From Gordionus sp. m RMFG-2023 (taxonomy: Eukaryota > Nematomorpha > Gordioida > Chordodea > Parachordodidae), in assembly GCF_954871325.1 (NCBI RefSeq), contig NC_088777.1, forward strand, positions 50,693,366 through 50,757,365: DNA of 64,000 nt, in the 5' to 3' direction. Both the position numbers and the translations under genes were made by a program. The notes beneath the pieces are model-generated. The model worked only from the letters and a program-made list of their open reading frames with translations, had not been told where the DNA came from and did no database searches. Shown here piece by piece: positions 1 through 12,361 of this stretch. Positions within the stretch are counted from its first letter, which is position 1. Each line of letters begins with the position of its first letter.

Positions 1-731
1 GATATATTATTTTTACAATATTCAAGCGAAAGATTTCAATAATCTTGGTAACTTTGCTTAAAATAATTAATATGTTATCCAAATAAAATTTTTACATGTT
101 AATATATTATTTGTAATAAATAGTTAATCAATGGAATGGCCTAGGTAATAATAATTTTTTTTATCTATCTTATTTTGCTATATTATTTTTAAGCATTTTA
201 TAAAATTAATGATATTAGTCATTTACGACATAATGAATAAATTTAAATAGATAATATAAAAATTTTATAGCGCTAATTATTAGACATCAATTATAAAGTT
301 ATAAGATTTCATATAAATAATATACAAAATATAATGTCTAAATTTCCTTTGGACAAGAATTATATTTTTATGTTCTTGAACTATTTTCGCTTCTTTCTAA
401 GTTTCAGAACAATCCGAAACATGTTGCTAGTTTAAATATCTATTTTTTTATTCATTAATATTTATAATATAAATTCCTTTCTTATTTCTCTAAAAAATTA
501 ACATTTATGTTTTAAGCGATAGTGGTGTTATTATAAATAATTTTTTCAAAAACTTCTTTCAAAATTAACTGGGCAGCGAATGGGAAGTTTAAAATTAAAA
601 CATTTATAATATTAATTTTATAACATAATAATCAATACAATGCTTAAATATAAAATTGGTTATAATATTGGTCAAGTACCTTACAATTTTTTTAAAAAAA
701 TATTATGTTTTATAAATGCGGGAGAAGTGAT
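1..731. other. AT-rich sequence, nothing recognised
   Basis: This stretch is A/T-rich with frequent homopolymer runs. No open frame of useful length and no repeat with clear boundaries is visible on either strand. Confidence 0.5.
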
Positions 732-945
732 GGAAGGAAGGAAAGGAAGGAAGGAAGGAAGGAAGGAAGGAAGGAAGGAAGGAAGGAAGGAAGGAAGGAA
801 GGAAGGAAGGAAGGAAGGAAGGAAGGAAGGAAGGAAGGAAGGAAGGAAGGAAGGAAGGAAGGAAGGAAGGAAGGAAGGAAGGAAGGAAGGAAGGAAGGAA
901 GGAAGGAAGGAAGGAAGGAAGGAAGGAAGGAAGGAAGGAAGGAAA
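732..945. repeat. (GGAA)n microsatellite
   Basis: About 52 uninterrupted units of GGAA follow a slightly impure start. The open frames through it, reading Gly-Arg-Lys-Glu one way and Ser-Phe-Leu-Pro the other, are products of the repeat and not genes. It abuts the left end of a probable inverted-repeat element. Confidence 0.97.
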
Positions 946-3170
946 GCTTTTTCGTCTACCAATAAATGACCATTTCGCCTCTAGCTTTTCGCTAAAGATA
1001 TTTTGCTTATAGCATTTTACAAGGAGGGCCAATAAATAGTCATTTAGATTATTCGCCTATTACTTTTTTGCCAAAAACTTTTCGATTATAGTATTTTCTC
1101 TTAGATCTTATTTGCCTATAGATTTTTCCTAAGACTTTTCGCCTGTTACTTTTTTGCCTAAGAAGAGCTAATAAGCGTCAATGAATACCAATAAAAGATA
1201 ACAAAAATGACAATTATATACATATTTAAGATAATAAGTAACAATTATAATAATCATTTTTTGAATATTAATTTGAATAGTTATCTGCAACTTTGAAATT
1301 GTAAAATGTTGGCCTCTTGCATAGGGTTCTTAAACAAAGTTTATTTAATATCACAAAGCCCTACTATTGTGGTAAAGGAAATGACAGATTATACTTTTGA
1401 TAACAAAATGCGAGCAGATAATAAACACCATAAGATCAAAATAAAACAAAATAAATAAAAGCAATATAGTCCGGGAAATTATAATTGTATCTTCAGATAA
1501 TAAACTATCCTATAAGAATCATTGCAATGACTTAATCAAGCAATGTTATGGCAAAACTTCCACAAAAAATATACTTATTCCACCAAACAATCATATATTA
1601 ATTATTGCTAGTGATAAAATCTTCAAAGCTTTCTATTCTATCAGTAAAAAATTAGCAAGCGGCTCGATGATCTCAGACTATATTATCTCCAATAACATAA
1701 CAAGTATTAAAAATCCTTCTAATAGTCATCTCATCAAAATTTTAACAACAATCCTGTCTCAAGAGGTTATTTCAATGAGATCATTAGTGCCTCTTTATTT
1801 TGTTGGAATACGTAATTTAATCGAATTTCAAATATGTTTATATGAGTAAACCTTTTATAATTTTCACGAACAACACGATAAAATCGCAAAATATTTAAAA
1901 AACAAAATATTCAAAGATTTATTCCAAAATTTTAAGATTTTTTTTGAAAATATTTTTAAAGAATTTATATGTAATTTGAAAACAAATTTTTATTCCTATA
2001 GCCTCACATCTAATATAAATTAAACAGAACTTTGCTCTTTAAACAACCGACTACACCTATAATGGTTAGATCCAAAATAGTTTTACAGGACACATAACCG
2101 TTTTAGGCTCAAGACAGAAGAATTTCTAATAAATTATTTGGAAGCTTTCCTTTCTTGGAACATATCTTATCCCTTTTATTAGCATATTAGTACCCATTCT
2201 TAATTCGCAAATACCTTTAGATTCCTATATTTTTAGATATATTTCTCTTTTAATGGTCACGAATTACTAGAAGCCCTAGTAGATCTTTACTAATCTCTTA
2301 TAACAATTGAGAGTTACAATCACCACACCGTCTACCCTCATACTTATGTCAAATATGATATTATAGTAAATTCAAAAGGACAACAAATTTAAACTGGTTA
2401 TATAGTCAGTAACGACATCAATTCACCCTTCATTAAATCATGTCATATATAAATGTACATCCACTCAAATACCTACCCATTAGCTCACTAACCTATCCCA
2501 TGTAGAGTGGCCTGACGAATTACTACAATTATATGAGACCTCATTCAATCTTTAATATGGCATTTTTTGTGTTATATCAAACCCATCTAACACCAAAGGT
2601 AATCCTTTAGCTCTAGCTGAAATAGAAAAAATCAATAAAGACAAAGATATTAGTAAATTTATATTTATTCTTATAGTCATCTCCACAAATAGCCAATTTT
2701 CGCCTAAAACATTTTATTTTTTAAAAGCCCTAGGCCTAGAAATATATTTTATCAAAGAGGGTAAGGAATTTCTTTTAAAGTAAGACAAAAAATACAATTG
2801 GAAATATTTCAATATAACTATGGGTCCTTTTTGGGAATGCAAATAGTCGATCTTTTAATTTTATTATAAAAATATATTTTTGTTGTTTCATATTTTATTT
2901 AATCTACATTTAAATAAAAAAAATAACAAATATATTTACACCATTGCGATTATTATTACTCATTCGCGCTTATAACAACTCAATGGCGTTTATTGGCATT
3001 ATTAGCGCTTTTTAGTACTTATTGGCTTGGCGATTATTATTACTAATAGGATCAATGGCTCCCATTGTCGGTCATTAGGCGAATAAGCTACAAACGAAAT
3101 GTCTTAATAGAAAAAGATATGAAAAATGGCTATTTATTGGTGCTTCTTAGGCGAAATAATAGGCCAAAAT
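945..3170. mobile_element. Probable terminal-inverted-repeat element with TTCGCCTA-type subterminal words
   Basis: The left end (945-985) holds a TTTCGTCTA word followed by CCAATAAATGACCATTT. The right end (about 3120-3165), read on the opposite strand, holds TTTCGCCTAAG followed by CCAATAAATAGCCATTT, so the ends are imperfect inverted repeats. Inside each end the word TTCGCCTA and close variants recur (left 978-1165; right 2945-3100 on the other strand), as do second copies of CCAATAAATAG. The interior, about 1.7 kb, has short plus-strand open pieces (for example 1475-1849) that I cannot assign to a family. I cannot define a target-site duplication, so the exact ends and superfamily are uncertain. 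A hAT-like non-autonomous element is the best guess. Confidence 0.4.
1475..1849 (+). pseudogene. Unidentified coding-like remnant inside the 0.95-3.17 kb element
   Basis: A plus-strand frame runs here, with an internal Met at 1667. The composition looks protein-like (for example a stretch reading KILIPPNNHILIIASDKIF-like residues near 1560-1630), but no family motif is recognised. It may be a decayed transposase piece. Chance is a real alternative in such AT-rich DNA. Confidence 0.2.
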
Positions 3171-6100
3171 CCCAACCAAATACATCAAAATATTTGAGAA
3201 TCTTGAAAAGAAAATGAAAAAAATAATCGGCATCTAAATTCTGACTTCCCTATTTTTCTTATGAAACCACAAATATTGCAGTAAACAGGTACTATTTTAT
3301 GCATCATATATTATATATCAAGAATAATAAAATTATGGAAAATGTTTCGACAATGTATTCTTATTTTAAAAATTACGGTTAACCATAGCTGGTGTGATAT
3401 TTGAAAATCCTAATAAATTGAAGGTAAAAATAAACCTTTTGATAAAAAATATTTCCAATTTTTTTGCTAATTACAAATTTATTACATGGATATGGGTATG
3501 ATAGAGTCCAACGAGTTGGAGCCTTCGCCAACTAATCATTACATTTATGAAGTTAGAAGAACCTATTATAAATGCATTTACTGAAATAGCAAAATAGGAT
3601 GAAATTTATTCAGAAGCAGACATATTATTAGATACGATACAGCAACAATTTTTTTTAAAAATTAATTTTAAAAAATGACATTGATTCTAAGAGAGAAGGA
3701 AATATTGTATTAGAACTTAAGCTAATTATGGCAAACGTATATGACAAATTTTATAAATATATGTGATATTAAGTCAAGGGTAGATCTCTTCTATTAATTT
3801 AATATTTGTATATCTTAACTTTCATCAAACAAAAATCGTTTCAATAATGTATAGTCAATTAAAGAATACTATATAATATATATTTTATCCCCTTTTAGCT
3901 ATTATTTTAACTCATACAAATCTACAAATATTTTACTTTTACAAAATTCTTCATGAAATTTATTTTGTAGTAGTATACGTATAATATTTTAATCAATAAT
4001 AACTCCTAAATTAAGTCTTAAAAAAATAGATTATTTTTCAAAATAAGGCACTCAATTAAAACATGCCATGGGGAAGATCAACCAACCTTCCTGTAAATTT
4101 ATTTAGTTTGGAAAGCTTAGTCCAAGATATGGGGCTTACAATTTTTAGGGTGGCTAAATTAAAAAATTAACTTATTCTGGAAGTCCATCCTTGAACAATC
4201 CATCAAGTTGCTTACAATACCTGGACAACATATTCTTGGTCTTGACTTATAGGAATTGTAAAATGTAATTTTGCTTTTTACTCGTCTTAGGCCATGTGTT
4301 GAATTATATTTTGACTAAATCTTTTCTGAAAATTAAAAATGACAATCTTTTACCTATTTTAATAGGCAGGGTTATAGTCAAAAGCATTATATCCTAATTC
4401 AACATCATTCTCCATTATATATTTTTAAAAAAATTACCATTTCACTAATAAAAAATTTATCAGAATCAACTTTAATAGAATTTTTTTTAAATTATTTGGA
4501 TAAATATATAATTTCTTTTTTCTAAAATGAAAAAATAATCTTGCTATTAAATATGAGTCTAATAGACCTGGAAAATTATTTTTGTTAAAACTAAAAATCT
4601 GCCTAATTTTAATAACAATAAAATTGATATGAATATTTTGAAAATTGTTCCATGTACATGTGTCTAAAAGACCCATAGTGAATTAGGGTTAAAAAAATTT
4701 GTAGTTATTATATTGAAATATATTGTTTATAAATAGTTTCATATAATTTTTAATTAATTTGATATGCATAAATCATTTTGAATTCAATTTAATAAAAATA
4801 TAAAAGGCTTATACAAATTAAGTATGTTAATTTAAATTATCACTTATATATTTTTTTTGTGTATAATATTATTGACTTAAATATTTATTAAAATCAATAT
4901 AATTATCAGTGATCTCCAAACAGGGTCAAAATTAGGAATTTTTCCTTAGGGGGGGAGGGCATTGGGGCAGAAAAGGTTTAAATTTTTGAAATTGGTTTTA
5001 TGGATTTTACGTCATTTTTATTGTGAAGAAACATATTAGAATAGAAATTAGGTAATAAATACAAATCTACAATATATCATGGAAAAATATAAATTAATGG
5101 TAAATGATTATATTAGGTATGTATTATTAATTATAACTTATGCAATTTTAAGAGTAATTCATAAAAAAATAATTGATATTTTATATAACATTAAGGTTAA
5201 TTTAAATAATAAAAATATTTATTATCTTAAATGTAATATAAAATGATCCAAAAAAAACAAAATTAGACATATCATTTATATGATAAATTTAAAATAATTA
5301 AGAAATTTTTTTAAAAAAGTGTGAATCATTTAATATTTTCATACCATATTTTATAGTAAAAAGGAAAAATTTAATGGAATATTTTGACTTCGCTCTAACT
5401 AAAAAAATTTTCATTTTTCAGATCTCCAATATACTATTTAAAACTGTTAATTGATAATTTTTGTTGAAATTTTTTTTAGTCCTACATCAATTAGTCTGAA
5501 TCCAATCTGAGTCTGTCGTGGGTCTCGAACAGCAAAATTCTTTTTTAGGGAAATTTAAATTTCAATTTTTTTTGTTATTAGATTTAAAAATATGTGTATA
5601 TAAATAAGTATTCCAAATTTAGTCGTGTCATATATATAATCTAACATATTTCTTAAAACCTCCAGTATAGCTCATTGTACTTGTCATTATTTATAAACAT
5701 TTTAGACTGAAGCATTCTTATTTTTTTGTTGTATTATAAATATCAGATATTAATCACCATTTAAGTAAATTTATATTATGAAATTCATTACCATTATAGT
5801 TATTAGGTATAGGTATTGACTTTATAAATTGTTTGTATTTTCTTGTAGATATTAATGATTAATGAAAGGTTATGCCAGAGCTATTTGACATCTATGAATA
5901 AATGAGCATATGTCAAAGTAAAAGATATCAAGTCAAAAACTGAACGTAATAAGATAAAGAATTTCGAGATTTTAAACGCCTACACCTTAAAAATATTATA
6001 ATTTGGCATAATTTTTACATTTATATATTAGACACTTAGAATGTTCTAGTATATTTTGGCCTAAACGAAAATATATCTTGTATCATGTTACTAACTCTTT

Positions 6101-8790
6101 ATTTGAGTTTGGTCAGAAAATAAGTATTGTTATGTCCATTTCAAATATTTGCTCACTAAATTTTCCATTAAATTCGATGAATATTTATAATCAATGACAT
6201 GATTACCAATACAACTTTTAATAATAAATTATTGATATATCAACAACATTTTAAACAACGTTATTAATTCAAAACTTTAATAACAAATTCAAAATTATTT
6301 TTTTTAAAACAAGTTTAATAAATTAAATAAAAGAATTATAACATTAGCGCTATATGTTCAGGAATTATTTAATATTATTTTTGTATGAATAGATATCATT
6401 TTATATTTTCAATTTCGATGATAATTTTTGTTTTTAAATTTCTAAGAATTTTAATTTTAATATTATTGATCATAAAATTTTCGAATTTTTATTATTATTT
6501 TTCGTAGAATTTATTTAAAAAATTTTATATAGTTTGAACTTTTAAATATGATAATTATGATGATTTGATTTATGAAAATATATTTTGAAATAAATAAAGT
6601 GAATAATAAATAATTCGTGTAATAAATTAATCTTTAAAGGGAGAAAATAAGTGAAGACTTCAATTGTAAAAATAAAAAAATATTTTGAGCGTTAAATCAT
6701 TGAAAAGTTTATATTCAAAATTCTAATATTTGATTAAATTTATTTTACTTAATGTAATTTATTTATGTCATAATTATAATATTGAATATAATTACATTAA
6801 TTTGACTTGTGTTTAACCCAAAAGAAATATGTTAATAAACCCAGTTCAGCACATTTCTGATGAGTCTATGACATGATTTGTCTTTTATAACGGGGAACAT
6901 GAACACCAAATTTTTTAAAATAAAAATAATTTAACAACAATTTGCTTTTCAAATTGAAAACAATTTCCAAAATTAATAATAACTTTATCTTAAGTTTTTA
7001 AAAGCATGATAAAATTAATAAATTATAATATAATATTTAATTATTTTTAAATTTCCTATGGATTTTTTAAAATAGTTTGTTACTTTTATCACTAGTTTAT
7101 TTTTAAATATAGATAGAAATAATATATAAAAATTTTATAACTTATTTAGTGTCACAAATTAAAGAAAGAGCAACAAGTAATAGATATCCTTTTATATAGA
7201 TAATAAGTATTATTTACCTCTAAAAATAACACTTGATGATATAGGCGTAGCCAAAAGGAGGGGGGATACACATCCCGTTCTAAAATTTGTCTTTTCTCGT
7301 AAATATTATCTTATGTCTATAATTCCAATTTTTTTAAAAACCAAATGACCTCCATTATAAATTATTGGAAAAACCCCACCTAATAGTGCCCTCCTCCCCA
7401 CCTCCTAGCAAAATTCTGGACATCTATGGCTTAATATATTAAGCATAAAATTTTTAATAATGCATATAATAAATAAGCCTTAAGATTCAACAAATTTAAT
7501 TTATTATGAAATAACATCGCAAACCCAAATTTATTGGGAACCAAAAATTTTTAAAAATATAAGCTAAAAGGCGTTGCAAAGGATGCAAGACATGGGAACA
7601 TTTTTCTTCTTCGGAAATGTGTCCGTTCGTAAATATCATTTTAAACGAATAAATAAATTTCTCCAACATTATTTCCCCAAAGATATATCACTAAACAATT
7701 TTTATATACTCAAAGAACTGCAATAAGTGGTCATAAAACCTCCAATAAAATATTGACCATTAATCTAAAAAAATATATATTGTTTATAAATTCTTTTAGC
7801 TAAAAGATTAAAAGGCTCTGGTAAATATATTTATAAAATAAGTTTATTCTAAATTAGATTTAGAATTAGATAATATAAAATGTATATTTCATTATAATTG
7901 GAATTATTTTAATATCAACAATACTTCCATAATTACTTATATAAATTTGAATTATAACTTATAACAAAACAAATATTCGAATTATATTTTTAATTATCAC
8001 ATTAATCTTCCACTTTAATTAGCCCAAACTAGTTATTCAAAAAACAATTAGTCCATTTCAATTTGGACTTTTAAACTTAGAAGCTCGTTTTTATTCTTTA
8101 ACGTTTTTCATTTATTACCCGAAGGCCTGTTCAGATCAGCTCTATTTTTACTCGTTTGTGTCTTCTAATTTCTGACGGCGGCTATCCTTTATTATGTATT
8201 CGTAACTTTTAATGACTGTTTGTAACAATTATCGATTATTTTTAATCTCTTCATAGTTTTTTGTAATATCAGCTTGAAGTTCTTGACAATTTATCATCTC
8301 TGTAAACAATCGGCCATTGCTAGCAAACGATAAACAATTCAAAATTATTTGTGCGTGTCTTCGTTTCTTCTAAGACCGCTTGTTTAGACATCGATTTCTA
8401 TTGTCTTCCATAATTATTAATATAAATTTTAATGTAACTTATAATAAAACAAATATTAAAATTATGTTTTACAAAAAATATGTTCAATTATCACAACAAT
8501 AAAGATCATGATGATTGTCAATATTTCATGGTGCATCTTAACTGAATTCTTATTTTAACATGTTTATAGTATGTATTTTAAATAATTTGATTCAAATAAT
8601 AATTCAAAAATAACTAATGTTAAAGTTGTAACTTTTATATTTAAAATTTATATTGCTACCCAATTGCCCAAACAAGATTATTTCAAGTTAAAAAAAAAGA
8701 GTATATAAACTTCCAAAAACTATATTTTATTTTAATTTAACCAATTCAAAATCAATATATATTCAATTTATAAATAATTAGATATATATA
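3171..8790. other. Long AT-rich stretch without recognisable genes
   Basis: There is no convincing coding frame. The 80-codon minus-strand frame at 4434-4676 is Lys/Asn/Ile/Leu-rich and resembles chance AT-rich translation. Small features seen are a G-run near 4950, a C/G-rich patch at 7250-7430 and a slightly less AT-rich patch at 8090-8400. None gives a family assignment. Confidence 0.45.
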
Positions 8791-9300
8791 TGTCGTATTG
8801 TGATATGGAATCTCGTGGGATTCGGAATCCCAACGTGGGGATTCGAGATCTTTAATCCCCACGTTTTTTTTGGAATTTTTTTTTTAAATTAAAATTTTTT
8901 TTAAAAAATATAAAATTATATTTTTTATTAAATATTTTAGCTTTAAATTTTAATATTTGGAGAATTTCTTAAGAATTTAATAAAATCTTTCTTTTCTTTC
9001 TTACTTATTACTTTAATTAAGTGATCTTTCTTTCTTTCATTACTTTCCTAAAATTTTTTATTTTAATATTTGGAGAATTTCTTATGAATTTAATAATCAT
9101 CTGCATACATTTTAATACAATATTTCAATTTATTTCGAATTAACCCTTCCTAACAAAGGTTAAAAAAATCACTTAAACTTTAAATATGGGGTCTATTTTA
9201 CCCCTATTAAATACAAAATTTAAGATTTTATGCTAATTTTCCTAAAATTGCTTAGATTTTAAGACTATATTTCAATTTAATGAATAAAATTGACTCATTT
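8791..9300 (+). repeat. Left terminal inverted repeat of the proposed GIN/Ginger-like element
   Basis: This matches the right end (17288-17661) in inverted orientation. The outer 55 bases are nearly identical and include the palindrome GGGATTCGGAATCCC. A shared inner part reads through AATATTTGGAGAATTTCTTA and TCTTTCTTTCATTACTTTCC. The match is broken by 147 extra bases between two copies of TATTTCAATTTA (9121-9132 and 9268-9279), then resumes with ATGAATAAAATTGACTC. Confidence 0.75.
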
Positions 9301-9362
9301 AATACTATATTTTACATAATAAAAATATGCTACATTATTTTAAAAAATTATCACCAAATAAT

Positions 9363-10910
9363 CAGGGATGTGAACCTGGACCAGGACCCTGAACCCTCGT
9401 ATTTTGGCTGAACCCGGACCCGAACCCTTTTAAAAAGTGGAGGGTTCAAGGGTTCAGGGTAAAAATTTTAACATATAAATTTTTTTTTTTAAATAATGTT
9501 AAAATATTATTTTTAAAAAATAATATAAAATTTTTATAATTTTATTAATTTTTTTCGTGGAATCATTTATTTTATACTCGCGCTTTTCTTTTGATTTTCT
9601 TCCTGGACTTCATTTCATTTTATTTAGAGAATGATACCATAAATTTTTTTCTGTGTAAGTAATATTATTTTATTATAAAAATTTATTAATATGCTATGTT
9701 ATAGAATTACGTTGATTTTTTTGAAAGTGAATTATTGTAGTGCAAGTAATAATATTTTAATTGTGATAATTTATTTGCTCTTATTAGAAATACTTGTATT
9801 TTGATTTGAAAGTGAAATATTTGGAATTATTTTGTACTGCAAGTAATAATATTTTAATTTTAAAGGCTAATTTATTAATATCTTATATAATAGTATATTG
9901 TTTACTTGTTTTATAAAATTTTATTAAGTGATTGATGATTTTATTATAGGATCATGTGAAATCATTTTGTCAGAGGATGATTGGAATCAAATCAAAGACC
10001 TTACTAGGTAGGGTGTTGGTTCCTTTGAAAATTACTACATTACGATTGCAGTTATGGCATATGGGTGAGATGTCGATTAGAATTAGAAAAATTTACAAAT
10101 TCCTTTTCATAAGAAATATTAGAAAACATGAAAATACGAGAGCAACAATATTTGAAAAATAGTGTTGTGTATGCCTCAATATATTTAGATCCTCGATATC
10201 AGGTTCTATTAAGTATTGAGAGCAAATGGCAAGAGACCATCTCGAGGATTTATGGCATAACCATAACTCTATTATTAACAATATACTGGAGGCTTCAACA
10301 TCTAATGGTTGTAGCGATAGTAATGATGATAGTAATATTGACGATCTCAAAATTTTATTATTAGATAGAAAAAAATAAAATTATCACCAGGATCAGATAG
10401 AAAGGAGAAAAAAATATCGATTGTATTTGAAAAATTCTCAGAAGTTAAGAGAATTAATAGGGATAAAAATATTTTAACATTATAGGAGGAAAATTCTCTA
10501 ATATATCTTGAATTGTATACCTTGTCTAGATTCGTCATGGCTGTACCGGCGACACAGGTACAATAATTTATATATTATAAAGATAACTATCTATTTTAGG
10601 TCAGCGTAGAACGTGGAATTTCTTCTTTGAAATACATATTGTCTAATTTACGTGGAAATCTCAAGAATGATATTTTAGGAGATATTATGATCGTTCGATT
10701 GAATAAAATATTTAAAATTTAAATTATTTCATTTTGAATTATGAATGTGTATATATATTGAAGTATAATAAAAAGGAATAAAAAAAAGTATCATTTTGAG
10801 TCATTATTTTTATGTTCCCCGGACCCGAACCCTGGACCCGGGTCCTTTAAAAATTTATTACAGGACCCGAACCAGGACCCTTTTTTTTTGTTGAAGGGTT
10901 CACATCCCTG
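9363..10910 (+). mobile_element. hAT DNA transposon, internally shortened, CAGGGATGTGAACC ends
   Basis: The terminal inverted repeat is CAGGGATGTGAACC at 9363 and its complement ending at 10910. The flanks are CAAATAAT (9355-9362) and CAGATAAT (10911-10918), an 8-bp target duplication with one difference, which is the hAT signature. Both subterminal regions are packed with GAACCC/GGACCC words (9372-9460 and 10818-10900). The interior codes for only the C-terminal third of a transposase, so this 1.55-kb copy is non-autonomous. It sits just inside the left inverted repeat of the GIN-like element and is therefore younger than it. Confidence 0.88.
9950..10722 (+). pseudogene. hAT transposase C-terminal remnant, with a 42-bp intron
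   Basis: Recognisable pieces occur in order on the plus strand. LSEDDWNQIKDLT at about 9967-10005 is the usual start of the helical region before the dimerisation domain. VYASIYLDPRYQVLL at about 10164-10210 is the conserved Y-LDPRY block. The hAT C-terminal dimerisation motif, reading PATQ then VSVERGISSLKYILSNLR, lies at about 10540-10660. The last block is split by a GT-AG intron of only 42 bp at 10558-10599, which restores the frame between PATQ and VSVERG. The frame changes more than once between blocks and no N-terminal BED finger or first catalytic Asp is present, so it cannot make an active transposase. The stop is TAA at 10720-10722. Confidence 0.75.
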
Positions 10911-10918
10911 CAGATAAT

Positions 10919-11509
10919 ACTATATTAATTTTAAATAACATTAAAATAAATATCAAAAAAAATAATATACCCGACTTAAGCAATAACCCATATTTTAATT
11001 TTTATTTCTTTCTTATTACTTTCCTAAAATTTTTGAAAAAAAATATTCACAAAAACAACAAAAAAAAATTGAAAAAATGAAAAAAAAACAACACCAATTT
11101 TTTTTTAAATCTAACTATTTTTTTTATATAATAAAAATAAACTTAAACTCTATTCATTTTTCCCTTTAACCCCCTTTTATCTTTAATAATTTATTTTATC
11201 ATATAAATGGAATTTCATCATGTATAAATATATTTTTATTTATTAAAAAAAATTTTTAATTTATTCTTAATTTTCTTTCTCCTGTTTTTATAAGTCAAAC
11301 CCTTATTCGAAATATATATTTTTCTATTAAATTTGTTTTTATTTCTAAAATAAAATAATATACTTTTTTTTTCAATTTTTGCCCTCTAGTTTTTATTTTC
11401 TTTATTTTTTATATAATAAACTAATTAATATAAATTTTCAAAAGGGATAAAAATCATAAATATTTTTGCATGAATATATATTTAAAAAAAATCGGAATTA
11501 AAAAATAAA
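10919..11509. other. AT-rich interior of the GIN-like element, no coding seen
   Basis: The stretch is homopolymer-rich, with runs of A and T up to 9-10 bases. It lies downstream of the stop codon of the minus-strand integrase gene and may include its 3' untranslated region. A scrap similar to the inverted-repeat word TTTCTTTCTTATTACTTTCC is present near 11000-11030. Confidence 0.4.
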
Positions 11510-11658
11510 TTATTTATTACAACAATTATTTAATGATACAGGACATTTAGTTGAACATTTAAGATTGTTCTTGTAACATTCGCATCTTTTGTTCATGCAA
11601 CCCATTTTGCAATTACATAACGACGTTTTCCCATAGTTTGTAACACTCCGGGAGGCTC
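11510..11658 (-). CDS. Last exon of the integrase gene: Cys-rich C-terminal domain
   Basis: The minus-strand exon is bounded by a TTTAG acceptor at 11659-11660 and a TAA stop at 11510-11512; it is 149 bp. It encodes a run with cysteines spaced C-x-C-x3-C-x4-C-x-C, then further Cys residues and a final CC, starting near residue CNCKMGCMNKRCECYK. A Cys-rich tail of this kind is familiar from KRBA2/GIN-type integrase proteins of animals, where it follows the integrase and linker. The exon begins in phase 1, joining the G left at 11756. The spacing, phase and strand tie it to the integrase at 15.8-16.7 kb although an inserted foldback element lies between. Confidence 0.6.
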
Positions 11659-11755
11659 CTAAATATTGTTAGCAGTTTAAATAAATAATTAATATATTTA
11701 TATAGATGAATTAATTTGAGGAGTATGTTACTATAATAAAAAAAGCTTAAATTAC

Positions 11756-12166
11756 CTGTGATTGATATATATTTGTTGGGAACTTCAAAATCATTTAATT
11801 TTATCGTTTTATACAGAATAGAGGCAATAAACGGTGTTGAAATTCTTCCATCACACGTACCTACCCATATTTTATTTTATTTTTTTCAATTTTTAATATT
11901 TTCCCTACGAAATTTTTAGGACAGATATTAGTTCTATCTGTCCTATGGATAGGTAATAATAGGTGATAACCTAAGATTAGGTTATTTTCTCCAATTATTT
12001 GAGAGTAAATTATGTTTTGACGCCCTCGATCATTTAAATATGAAATAAAAGAAGGGGCCCTTTTTAAAATATTAGAAATACTATTCCCATTGGTAGCACA
12101 ACTATTTTTCCATATAATTTTGTTGCCAATTTTTTGAATAAGGACTACTAGTAATATTATTGACAA
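11756..12166 (-). CDS. Integrase gene, segment between the micro-exons and the Cys-rich tail (approximate)
   Basis: Minus-strand coding resembles the beta-rich region that follows the integrase core in KRBA2/GIN-like proteins: a PIHRTDRTNICPKNFVGKIL-like stretch (about 11895-11955), then VGTCDGRIST (about 11845-11875). The family usually has a Pro-x2-Asp/His-Arg block, an N-hydrophobic-hydrophobic-G-hydrophobic-I block and a hydrophobic-GT-x-x-G block. The segment ends at a good donor (CACAG then GTAATTTAAG) in phase 1 at 11756. Exon limits on the upstream side are not clear. Assignment rests on motif likeness and context. Confidence 0.45.
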
Positions 12167-12361
12167 TTTGAAAACACGAATCTTTGTTTGAAACCTTTGC
12201 TATTTTAGTAGCAATGTATTCAGCGTTCACATAATGTTACTCATCGGCAACAATAAAAAAAGTGACGGCTTATCTGTGAAATAAATAAAAAAATTTATTT
12301 AATATCCCCTCTTTCCCTAATCGTTAAATAAAAATATAATATACATTTCCTTGGTTCCACG

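Noticed and set aside
640-1032. Open frames on both strands through the (GGAA)n tract
   Set aside because: They are open only because the tetranucleotide repeat lacks stop codons in these frames; the translations are pure repeats.
6845-6890. Hammerhead ribozyme-like core (CTGATGAG followed by GTC-TAT-GAC)
   Set aside because: The CUGAUGA core and a possible three-base stem II are present, but the required GAAA segment is missing (ATGATTTG instead) and the flanking stems do not pair convincingly.
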